Below are positions 47,837-55,464 of a stretch of 64,000 nucleotides of DNA, one piece after another; position 1 is the first letter of the stretch, and each line of letters begins with the position of its first letter. A program made the position numbers and the translations under genes. This DNA comes from JADKAV01 sp037045455 (GTDB lineage Bacteria > Actinomycetota > Actinomycetes > S36-B12 > UBA10799). Below the pieces are notes generated by a model. That model searched no databases. It was not told where the DNA came from and worked only from the letters and a program-made list of their open reading frames with translations. Where the stretch lies: NCBI GenBank assembly GCA_037045455.1, contig JBAOIN010000012.1, forward strand, positions 186,001-250,000, read 5' to 3'.

Positions 47837-49149
47837 AATCCCAGCCTCTCAGACATGTCGCTGCGCCAGCGGCGGCCTGGATCCACCTCGTCGCGCACGC
47901 GGCGGAACTCCGGCAGCCCGGGATACATCGGCGCCAGCAGAGACGGGTCCAGCCGGGAATCCTTGGCGAGGTACACCCGGCCGCCGGCATCGACAACCTC
48001 CCGATCGAGCCGGTCCAGCAGCTGCGCCAGCCCGGGGACGGTCGTAGGTACGTCCAGTGCCAGCGTCCAGCCGTTCATGGGAAAGGACAGCGGAGCTGTG
48101 TTCTGTGCGCCGAACCGCTTGAGAACCGCCAAGAAGGCCGGGCAGCCGGCCGCGGCCACCCGTTCCAGCGCATGCCGCACGACATCGGTGTTCTCGACCA
48201 CGAACTGGTACTGCAGGAAGCCGCGGCGGCCGTAGATCCGGTTCCAGTTGTGCACGCTGTCCAAGGGATGGAAGAAGGCGGCGATGCTCTGCAGACCGGT
48301 GTGCGGACTGGCGGGCGCCTTGCGGTACCAGACCTCGTTGAAGGCCCGCACAGTGCGGCGGTTCAACGCCCAGTTGGGGATGATGTCGGGGGTCCCGGCG
48401 ATCTGCCGGGGAGCGAAGGCGAGCGGGTTCTCGGCCGCCCGGCGGGACAGGTCCGACAGGGGGGCGTGCTCTCCGGTCGTCAGTACGGCGCGCCCGAGGC
48501 TGGCGCCGCTGGCAAGAGTGTCGACCCAGGCAACTGAGTAGGTCGAGTGCTCATCGGCCTCGAGCATTGCGGCGAGCAGGCTGTCCAGATCCGGCGTGCG
48601 CGTGGTCGTCACGAGCATCCGGCTGGTTTGGATCGGGAGCATGCGCAATCGCAGCGAGGTGATCAACCCAGTGAGTCCCATGCCGCCGGCAGTGGCGTCG
48701 AAGAGCGGATCCTGCGGTCTGACCGTCACCTCGGTGCCGTCCGCGAGCAGCATCGTGAGGCTCTGCACGTGCCGGGAGAAACTGCCCTCGCGGTGGTGAT
48801 TCTTGCCGTGGATGTCCGCCGCGAAGGCCCCGCCCATTGTGACGAAACGGGTTCCAGGCGTAACGGGAACGAACCAGCCGGCCGGGACACTGACCCTGAG
48901 CAGATCGTCGATGCTGACTCCGGCTCCCAACTCCATCACTGGACCTGGCGGTCCGATCCAGTTGAGGCCGGCGCTACTGATCACCGTGCCACCCGCGTTC
49001 TGCGCGGGGTCGCCGTAGGAGCGGCCCAGCCCGCGCGCGATGGCGCTCTCAGCTTCCTCGACGGTCAGCGACACATCCTCATCAGAAGTCGGCACCACAA
49101 CGCGAGCGGTGCTGGGACTCGTCCTACCCCAGCCCGTCAGCACCGTCAC
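47833..49149 (-). CDS. dprE1: Decaprenylphospho-beta-D-ribose 2-oxidase (DprE1)
   Basis: FAD enzyme, 438 residues from GTG 49149. FAD-binding motif ARGLGRSYGDPAQNAGGTV, MGGAFAADIHGKNHHREGSF, DATAGGMGLTGLI, then the substrate domain with RGFLQYQFVVEN, LKRFGAQNTAPLSFPMNGWT and YLAKDSR, whose Lys matches catalytic Lys418 of M. tuberculosis DprE1. At the position of Cys387 (GWNICVD in M. tuberculosis) this protein has Ala (GWTLALD). The start overlaps the ubiA stop (GTGA); the longer open frame runs into ubiA and is not used. Intact. Confidence 0.92.
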   Translation of the reverse strand: MTVLTGWGRTSPSTARVVVPTSDEDVSLTVEEAESAIARGLGRSYGDPAQNAGGTVISSAGLNWIGPPGPVMELGAGVSIDDLLRVSVPAGWFVPVTPGTRFVTMGGAFAADIHGKNHHREGSFSRHVQSLTMLLADGTEVTVRPQDPLFDATAGGMGLTGLITSLRLRMLPIQTSRMLVTTTRTPDLDSLLAAMLEADEHSTYSVAWVDTLASGASLGRAVLTTGEHAPLSDLSRRAAENPLAFAPRQIAGTPDIIPNWALNRRTVRAFNEVWYRKAPASPHTGLQSIAAFFHPLDSVHNWNRIYGRRGFLQYQFVVENTDVVRHALERVAAAGCPAFLAVLKRFGAQNTAPLSFPMNGWTLALDVPTTVPGLAQLLDRLDREVVDAGGRVYLAKDSRLDPSLLAPMYPGLPEFRRVRDEVDPGRRWRSDMSERLGL

Positions 49150-50027
49150 GACAGCACCTGCAGCACGAACATGGCAACCCAGATGAGCCCAAGACCCTGC
49201 AATACCCGGTCCCCCCAGACGATGTCCTCTGGGGCCTCTGCTGATCCGGTGTCGACGTCCCGGGCGTAGCGCAAGAGCAGCAGCACGAACGGTATGACCG
49301 ACAGTCGCGCCCACATGGCACTGCCGCCATTGCCCAGTTCGGCAGCCCACAGGCCATAGAAGACCACAGCGATGCCGACTGAGACGCCCCAGACGAAGCG
49401 CAGGTAACCCTCGGAGTACTCGCGCAGTCCCTGCCGGGTACCGGCCTCGTGGCCGTGCGTCACGAGTTCGCTATAGCGCTTACCCGCGACGATGAACATG
49501 GCCGACGCCGCGGTCACAGTGAGGAACCAGGTACTGATGGGAATGGCACTGGCGACACCACCGGCCACGGCACGCAGGACGAAACCGGCCGCGACGCAGG
49601 CCAGGTCGAGGACGGGCTGGTGCTTTGCCCAGAAGACGTAGAACGCCTGCAGAAGCAGATACCCGATCACCAGTAGAGACAGTTGCGCACTGCCGAGCAG
49701 CAGCGGAAGCAGCACCGCCACTGTTGCCAACCCGAGAGCCGTGAGCGCGGCCAGCGGCACGGGCACCACTCCCGCGGCGATTGCGCGGGTGCGCTTGCGC
49801 GGATGGCGGGCGTCAGCCTCCCGGTCGAGAATGTCGTTGGTCAGGTAGACCGCAGCGGATGCCATACAAAGGACTACGAACGCCAGCACGGTCATCGCGA
49901 CGACATCGGCTTCGAGCAAGCGGCCGGACGCCAAGGGAACCGCAGTAACCAGAAGGTTCTTGACCCACTGCTTGGGCCGCATGGCAGACAGCAACCCGCT
50001 GCTGGGCGAGGCGACCGCGACTGCCAC
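49146..50027 (-). CDS. ubiA: Decaprenyl-phosphate phosphoribosyltransferase, UbiA family
   Basis: Membrane prenyltransferase that moves phosphoribose from PRPP to decaprenyl phosphate, the step before DprE1. 293 residues with about nine helices; MRPKQWVKNLLVTAVPLASG, YLTNDILDREADARHPRKRT (NDxxD motif) and WFLTVTAASAMFIVAGKRYS match Rv3806c-type enzymes. GTG at 50027 is preferred because GGGAGGCGAG lies just upstream; the frame is open to ATG 50078. First gene of the ubiA-dprE1-dprE2 operon. Intact. Confidence 0.9.
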   Translation of the reverse strand: MAVAVASPSSGLLSAMRPKQWVKNLLVTAVPLASGRLLEADVVAMTVLAFVVLCMASAAVYLTNDILDREADARHPRKRTRAIAAGVVPVPLAALTALGLATVAVLLPLLLGSAQLSLLVIGYLLLQAFYVFWAKHQPVLDLACVAAGFVLRAVAGGVASAIPISTWFLTVTAASAMFIVAGKRYSELVTHGHEAGTRQGLREYSEGYLRFVWGVSVGIAVVFYGLWAAELGNGGSAMWARLSVIPFVLLLLRYARDVDTGSAEAPEDIVWGDRVLQGLGLIWVAMFVLQVLS

Positions 50028-50150
50028 AGTTCTCGCCTCCCTCACACAACGCTGCGCCCGAGTGTATCCGGCGGGCATGTGCCCTTACGCCCGCTGCGCA
50101 TGCCGTCGCGGGCAGTGCACGCCGACCATGCCTTTCTCGGAGAGGAGTGG

Positions 50151-50615
50151 ATGCACTGCCTCTGGCCGCTCGACAACAGCGGCCCGGTGGTGCTGGCCGG
50201 GGCAGCTTTCCTCCTGCTGCTCGTCGGACTCGCGTGGTTCGACCACCGCGGGCCGTCACCGGTGTGGCTGCTCGCAGGGTTGGCCTGGATCGTCGCGGGT
50301 GAGTTGAGCGCAAAGACACCGGGTGCAGCGTGGGCCTTGGACCCGGAGGCCTACGGCCGCTACTTCGTGCTGGCTGTGGGTGCGGGGCTGCTGGTCGCGG
50401 TGCGTGGCATCGGAGTTCGCACAGCACCAGGCTTGGGTGCTATCGCAGTCCTAGTCGCTGTGCCCGCGATGGTCGTGGGTTTCGCGCTGCCCGCTGTGAC
50501 GCCAGCGGTGGATCCTGTCCAACTGCGGGACTTCCAGGAGTGCCTCATGCAGGACCGCACGGATTGTGAGTTGCCGATCGCGCCCGTTGGCTGGGTCATC
50601 AGCGGCGACAACTAG
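50151..50615 (+). CDS. Small integral membrane protein, hypothetical
   Basis: 154 residues, four predicted helices (VVLAGAAFLLLLVGLAWF, VWLLAGLAWIVAGEL, YFVLAVGAGLLVAVRGIG and LGAIAVLVAVPAMVVGFALP), then a short tail with two Cys (FQECLMQDRTDCELPI). ATG at 50151 has AGGAG 3 nt upstream; an earlier GTG at 50115 is possible. Divergent from ubiA, so it may take part in arabinan synthesis, but no family is recognised. Confidence 0.6.
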   Translation: MHCLWPLDNSGPVVLAGAAFLLLLVGLAWFDHRGPSPVWLLAGLAWIVAGELSAKTPGAAWALDPEAYGRYFVLAVGAGLLVAVRGIGVRTAPGLGAIAVLVAVPAMVVGFALPAVTPAVDPVQLRDFQECLMQDRTDCELPIAPVGWVISGDN

Positions 50616-50627
50616 GGAGCCGCTGGT

Positions 50628-51821
50628 TCACTGCTTGAGCAGCACCGGCTGGGCATCCACCGTGGTCGTGTCAGCGGCCGCGCATGCACCGTCCAGCCGG
50701 CACACCTGTAACCCGGCGGTGTCGACCTCGTGGCTGCCGTCGCTGGCCCAAACCACTGTGAACGCCGAGCCGTCGGCTGCGGTGAAGTGGCACGTGCGCA
50801 CGCCGCCATCGTCCGAGCAGCCCGCGGGCCGGGCGCCGGTCAGCCAGTCTCGCACCGTCAGGAACGCCGTGCCGGCCGGTGTCACCCCGGCGTCGGTCGT
50901 GTGGTCGATGCCCAGGACGTGCAGGTCCCAGCCGTACCAGTAAGTCCGGGCGATGCCCATGGTGGCGGAGTCCAGGTAGGTCCGGGCCGTGTAGGTAGCG
51001 GCGGTCTGGGCGTCCGGCACGATCTGCGGCAGTCCCGGGCGGCGATCGCCATAGTTGACCTCGGTGTCCCACAGCGGCCGGTTGACGCCGACCCGATTGA
51101 GCACCCGCTGGGCGGCCACAATGCTGGCCGCGCGCGTGTCCGGCCCCTTGCTGGTGTCCACCGGGTAGAGGTGCACCGCCATGGCGTCCACCGGATCGCC
51201 CAGCTTGTGCAGGGCGCGGGCGTAGCGGACGAAGAAGCTCTCGGTCTGGAACAGCTTGCCAGGGATCACCGTGCTGCTAGCCGCCACAACCTGGGCCGCC
51301 GGGTCGAGCACCTTGATGGTCTCGTGGGCGCGCTTCGTGAGTTTCGCAAGCGCCACCCAGTCGCCTTCATAGAACGACCTGGTATTCGCCTCGTTCCAGA
51401 TCTGGTAGCCCGTGATCCGGCCCTTGTAGCGCTTGATGAGCGCCCGGACATAGTCCAGGTAGTACTCGGGATCGGCTGGCAGCGACGTCGTGCCGGGGCC
51501 GTAAAGACCGGGCATCTGCGGCTCGCGTGCGGCCCATTGCGGCGTGCTGCCGAGCACGTACAGGATGTCGGTCGCCCCGGCGGCCTGGGCGTTGGTCACC
51601 GCGGCGTCCAGAGCGTCCCAGCGGAACTGCCCGCGTGCGGGTTCCACCTCGTCCCAGCGGGTGCCCGTGTCCCACAACCGCACGGAGGTCAGCTGCAGAC
51701 CGGCGGGTGCGGCCGTCGCGATGCCTGCCACGTGCTGGCCGAAGGCTGCTGAAGGGATCGGCTGGCCCGGGCCCACACCGGTGAACAGAAGCGCTCCAGC
51801 CACCATCGCTGCTCCGATCAC
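50628..51821 (-). CDS. Secreted glycoside-hydrolase-like protein, paralogue 1
   Basis: 397 residues: short N-terminal export helix (MIGAAMVAGALLFTGVGPG), then a (beta/alpha)8-type domain. VRLWDTGTRWDEVEPARGQF, ILYVLGSTPQWAA, GYQIWNEANTRSFYEGDW (acid/base Glu after Asn) and PLWDTEVNYGDRRPG (candidate nucleophile Glu) are retaining clan A hydrolase features, closest to GH39/GH5-like enzymes such as the exopolysaccharide hydrolase PslG. A C-terminal Cys-containing beta domain (VCRLDGACAA) follows. Two paralogues lie at 54242 and 55465. Last gene of the leftward operon; substrate is inferred to be the local glycan. Confidence 0.8.
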   Translation of the reverse strand: MIGAAMVAGALLFTGVGPGQPIPSAAFGQHVAGIATAAPAGLQLTSVRLWDTGTRWDEVEPARGQFRWDALDAAVTNAQAAGATDILYVLGSTPQWAAREPQMPGLYGPGTTSLPADPEYYLDYVRALIKRYKGRITGYQIWNEANTRSFYEGDWVALAKLTKRAHETIKVLDPAAQVVAASSTVIPGKLFQTESFFVRYARALHKLGDPVDAMAVHLYPVDTSKGPDTRAASIVAAQRVLNRVGVNRPLWDTEVNYGDRRPGLPQIVPDAQTAATYTARTYLDSATMGIARTYWYGWDLHVLGIDHTTDAGVTPAGTAFLTVRDWLTGARPAGCSDDGGVRTCHFTAADGSAFTVVWASDGSHEVDTAGLQVCRLDGACAAADTTTVDAQPVLLKQ

Positions 51822-52906
51822 CGTCGTGCCAGCTCCTCACACAGTCGCGCGTAACCATCGATCACGTCGTCCCACCGGTAGGCCGTCGCGGCCCGTTCCC
51901 GCAGTGCGGTCCCACGTTCGTCGGGATGATCCTCGTCGGCCTGGACCGCAGCCGCGACGCCTACTTCGTCCACGAACCATAGCGCGTTGCCGGCGGTCAC
52001 TTCCCGGTTGAAGACGCAGTCGTAAGCGGTGACTCGGGCAGCGGCGCCCATGGCGCGCAGCAGACTCGGATTCGTGCCGCCGACCGAATGTCCGTGCAGC
52101 ACGCTGCGGGCGCCCACGTAGAGCTGATCGAGCAACTGCTGGTCCCAGACCGAGCCGACCAGCTGGACGCGGTCGTCAGCCGCCGCGGCCTCGTCGACAG
52201 CCGCTGCGTACTCGTGGGAGTAACTGGGCGCCCCGACCACGATCAGCGGCAGTTTGGCTGCACTGCGGCGATACCCGCGCACGATCTCCAGCACGTGGTT
52301 CTCCGGTTCGAACCGCGCCACCACCAGGTGATAGGCGTCGGGCGTCAGTCCCAGTTCCGCCACCCGATCCGCCGGCGGGTCGGTCAGCGGCGCGCCGTAG
52401 GGGAGAAAGACGCTTTCCCGCCCGTACTGCTGCCGGACGTGGTCGGCGATGCCCCGGGCGTCGGCGATGATGGCGTCGGCGTGCTTGACGCTAGAGCGCT
52501 CTGCCCACCGGTAGTAGCGGGCACCCAGGCCGGCCCATTTCGCCCGCTGGTGCTCCAGGCCGTCGACGTGGACCGCGACGGGCAACCCGCGCAGTTTCAG
52601 GGGAGAGAGGAACGGCGCATTTCCGCTGTTGAACACGATCGCCACGTCGAAGTCCTGGAACAGCGCGTGTGCCGCGCTCAGGCCGGTGTGGCTGAGGGTC
52701 TCGGCGGATTTCAAGCGCAGCGCGGGCAGGTTGACCAAACGCGTGCCCTCGAACTGGGTCAGCGTCTGTCCGGGATTGCGGCAGTAGACGGTGACGTCCC
52801 ACCCGCGCTGCACCAACCCCGGTCCGATGTACTGCACAGCCGTTTCGAAGCCGCCGTGCAGGGCCGGGATGCCGCGGGTGCCGAGCAGGGCCACGCGCTT
52901 GGTCAC
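51818..52906 (-). CDS. GT4 glycosyltransferase with DUF1972 N-terminus
   Basis: Intact 362-residue GT-B enzyme. RVALLGTRGIPALHGGFETA is the DUF1972 start seen in rhamnosyltransferases (for example WsaF/WchF-like); VFNSGNAPFLSPLKLRGLPV, HVDGLEHQRAKWAG, VARFEPENHVLEIVRGYRRS and GHSVGGTNPSLLRAMG (nucleotide-sugar site) follow. GTG at 52906 overlaps the ATPase stop (GTGA) and its own stop overlaps the hydrolase start. Probably adds rhamnose or galactofuranose-like sugar to the lipid-linked chain. Confidence 0.88.
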   Translation of the reverse strand: MTKRVALLGTRGIPALHGGFETAVQYIGPGLVQRGWDVTVYCRNPGQTLTQFEGTRLVNLPALRLKSAETLSHTGLSAAHALFQDFDVAIVFNSGNAPFLSPLKLRGLPVAVHVDGLEHQRAKWAGLGARYYRWAERSSVKHADAIIADARGIADHVRQQYGRESVFLPYGAPLTDPPADRVAELGLTPDAYHLVVARFEPENHVLEIVRGYRRSAAKLPLIVVGAPSYSHEYAAAVDEAAAADDRVQLVGSVWDQQLLDQLYVGARSVLHGHSVGGTNPSLLRAMGAAARVTAYDCVFNREVTAGNALWFVDEVGVAAAVQADEDHPDERGTALRERAATAYRWDDVIDGYARLCEELARR

Positions 52907-54079
52907 TCCCAGACCTCCTGGCGGCGGGTGATGAAGTCGGCCATCCCCGGGACCGTGAATGCCACCCGGCCGTGCTCTGGGGCGAAGATGAGGCCCTTGC
53001 CGATCAATCCGGCTCGCGTGGGTCCCACACTTGAGAGGCTACGCCCGAGGCGTTCGGCGACGTCCTTGCTGTGGCTCGGCCCGTCGCCGTCGCGGGCCAT
53101 CGCCTCGAGGTAGCCGCGTTCGGAGGTTGTCGCGCGCTCCCAGCGCGACAGGAAGAACCCGACGTCCAGCTGCCGCCGGCCTTCCGCCACGCCCTCCCGG
53201 GCATCGGCCAGGGTGATCATGTCCGGCCCTTGCGCGACCTGCCAGATCATCTGCCCCATCTCCTGCAGGAAGAAGGGGTATCCGCCGGCGGCCTTGAGCA
53301 CCCAGTCGAGGGCGGCCGGTTCCCAGCGCACCCCCTCGATGGTGGCCGGCTCCACGAGTGCCCGAGTTGCATCCTCAGGCGACAGCGGGCCGATTGAGCG
53401 GTACTCGAACAACCGCTCGGCGTAGGTCTTGGCCTCGGAGAGCACGCGTGGCAGCGACGGCAGGCCCGCTCCGCACAGCAGGAACGGCAGAGCCGCGCTG
53501 GGCGCAGTGATGAGCCACGGCACACAGAGCCGCGAGGGCTTCGGAATCCAGATCCTGCATCTCGTCCACGAGGACAGCGACGCCGGCACCCTGCTCCTGC
53601 ATGGCCTCGGCCAGGTCGCTGATCAGCGTGATCAGGTCGAGTTCCAGGGTCCCGGTCGCGGGTGCGGCTGGTTCCAGGTCGAGACCGAACGTCCAGGCGC
53701 CGGTGGCATCGACCTTGACGTTCAGGGCTGCGAACGTGGCCAACGCCCGCTTGAGACGCTTCCCGATGCCCGGTCGGGCCAGCCGGCGAAGCGATGGGTA
53801 GAGCGCTTCGCTCAGATGCGCGAGGAAGCCGCCACTGAACGCACCCACCTCCATGCTGGCCACCAGCCACTGCCGGCGAGCAGCCTCGTCGCGCATAGCC
53901 CCGAGCAGCACGGTCTTACCCACCCCGCGCAGGCCGTGGAGCACCAGCCCCCGGCCTGGGCGCCCGGCGGCCATCCTTTGCAGGGCCGTGCGCCAGGCAG
54001 CGAGTTCGGCGTCGCGGCCGCTAATGACCAGCGGTGGGGCGCCGGCACCGGGCGAGTACGGGCTGCGGGCTGCGTCCAC
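52903..54079 (-). CDS. AAA ATPase with C-terminal winged-helix (one frameshift)
   Basis: About 392 residues. Walker A GLRGVGKTVLLGAM, Walker B VAVLVDEMQDLD, a sensor region (PFLLCGAGLPSLPR) and a C-terminal winged helix (ERGYLEAMARDGDG, SKDVAERLGRSLSSVGPTRA). This is the AAA_16/Orc1-Cdc6-like layout of STAND-type or DNA-binding ATPases; it has no obvious glycan role. The frame changes near 53520 (LDSEALAALC into PWLITAPSAALPFLL). GTG at 54079. It is followed by operator-like palindromes in an unusually AT-rich gap, suggesting autoregulation or recent insertion. Confidence 0.82.
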
Positions 54080-54091
54080 GGGCCGACTGTA
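54077..54091 (-). promoter_or_regulatory. Candidate leaderless promoter of the AAA ATPase
   Basis: TACAGT (54091-54086, minus strand), 6 nt, then GTG at 54079, the same box and spacing as at 19329. Confidence 0.45.
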
Positions 54092-54107
54092 GCAATCTCT
54101 TACGACA

Positions 54108-54124
54108 TATAGGAATTACCTATA
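54108..54124. promoter_or_regulatory. 17-bp palindrome, likely operator of the AAA ATPase gene
   Basis: TATAGG-AATTA-CCTATA is a perfect 6-bp inverted repeat with a 5-bp centre. It covers the place where the -35 of the ATPase promoter should be, so a bound protein would block transcription. Confidence 0.5.
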
Positions 54125-54166
54125 CACGGCTATCTTTTGCTACAAACCACATAGCCCACTTCCGAA

Positions 54167-54234
54167 TTGTCGCGTTGTCGGTCGCTAAACTCGGCGTGTC
54201 GTGACAACGCACAACCGGGGCAACAACGCGACAA
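54167..54234. repeat. 12-bp inverted repeat pair plus a third related box
   Basis: TTGTCGCGTTGT (54167-54178) and its exact reverse complement ACAACGCGACAA (54223-54234) flank a related box GACAACGCACAAC at 54203-54215. Three copies of an ACAACGC core in 68 bp, in a gap between the ATPase gene and a hydrolase stop, look like binding sites for a regulator. Confidence 0.5.
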
Positions 54235-54241
54235 AACCCCC

Positions 54242-55441
54242 TCAGGACAGCCGGACCGGCGCCGTCCCGACCTTGATGGTGGAACCCGCCGCTGAGCAAT
54301 TGCCGTTGAGCTTGCACACTCGCGTGATCCCGGACGGCCGCTTGATAGACGTGGACTTCGCGGCGTACACGATGCGGGTCTTGCCGACGGTGCACGTGGT
54401 GACCGAGGAGCCCTTGCAGCCCTTCCACGAGCCGGCACTCATCCAGTCCCGCGTCGTGAGGAAGGCCAATCCAGCACGGGTCGGCGTGCCGCTGACGCTC
54501 ATCGAGATGCCGAGCACGTCGATGTCCCAGCCGTACCAGAACGTTCGCGCAATCCCGTATCGCGCGGAGTCCAGATACGTGCGCGAGACGTAGGTGGCGG
54601 ACTTCTTGGGAGAAGGCACCACATTGAGCCCGTTGCGTCGGTCACCGTAGTTGACCTCGGTGTCCCACAGCGGCTTGTTCAACCCGACCCGACGCATCAC
54701 TTGGTGCACCGCCGCGATACTCGCGACGCGGGCGTCCGGACCCTGCTTGGGGTTGATCGGGTAGAGGTGCACGCTGAGGGCGTCAACCTTGGCGTTCTGC
54801 TTCTTCAACTCCCGCAAGTAGCGGTAGAAGAAGCTCTCGGTCTGGAACTTCGCGGTGGGGATCACCGTGCTCGATGCAGCGACGATCTTCGCACTCGAGT
54901 CGATCTTGCCGATCGCCTTGTCCGTCTGCTTGGTCAGCTTTGCCAGCTTGATCCAGCCGGTGTACGTGCCACCGTTGTAGAACGAGCGGGTGTTGGCCTC
55001 GTTCCAGATCTGGTAGGACGTGATCCGTCCCTGGTACCGGGTGGCGACGGCCTTCGCGTAGTCCAGGTAGTACTTGGCCTTCTTCGGGAAGGACGCGGTG
55101 CCAGGCCCGTACAGGTCGGTGCTGGACTTCGTCGAGGCAGCCCACTTCGGCGTGCTGCCCAGGACGTAGAGGATCTCGCTGGCCCCGGCGGCTTCCGCAT
55201 TCTTGACCGCAGCGTCCAGCGGCGCCCAGTTGTACTGGCCGCGCTTGGTCTCGATCTGGTCCCAGCGCACCCCGGCGTCCCACAGCCGGACCGCGCCGAC
55301 GCCGACCGACGGTGTCGAGCTGGCGATGGCGGCGACGTGCAGCCCGAAGAAGTCCGGGCCGAGCGTGCGGGCCGAGGCGGACCCAGCGGTCAGTGGAACA
55401 GCGACAGCCGCGGCAAGTGCGGCATAAGCAAGTCTCTTCAC
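54242..55441 (-). CDS. Secreted glycoside-hydrolase-like protein, paralogue 2
   Basis: Intact, 399 residues. A signal peptide (VKRLAYAALAAAVAVPLTAG, cleavage near ASA-RT) precedes the domain: VRLWDAGVRWDQIETKRGQY, ILYVLGSTPKWAA, SYQIWNEANTRSFYNGG, VDALSVHLYPINPKQGPD, PLWDTEVNYGDRRNG, FWYGWDIDVLGI. Candidate catalytic Glu residues follow Asn in WNEAN and Thr in DTEVN. The C-terminal domain has paired Cys (CKGSSVTTC, CKLNGNC). GTG at 55441 has GGAGGA at 55445-55450. Closest to paralogue 1. Confidence 0.83.
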   Translation of the reverse strand: MKRLAYAALAAAVAVPLTAGSASARTLGPDFFGLHVAAIASSTPSVGVGAVRLWDAGVRWDQIETKRGQYNWAPLDAAVKNAEAAGASEILYVLGSTPKWAASTKSSTDLYGPGTASFPKKAKYYLDYAKAVATRYQGRITSYQIWNEANTRSFYNGGTYTGWIKLAKLTKQTDKAIGKIDSSAKIVAASSTVIPTAKFQTESFFYRYLRELKKQNAKVDALSVHLYPINPKQGPDARVASIAAVHQVMRRVGLNKPLWDTEVNYGDRRNGLNVVPSPKKSATYVSRTYLDSARYGIARTFWYGWDIDVLGISMSVSGTPTRAGLAFLTTRDWMSAGSWKGCKGSSVTTCTVGKTRIVYAAKSTSIKRPSGITRVCKLNGNCSAAGSTIKVGTAPVRLS

Positions 55442-55464
55442 ATTTCCTCCCATACCGAACGTAT

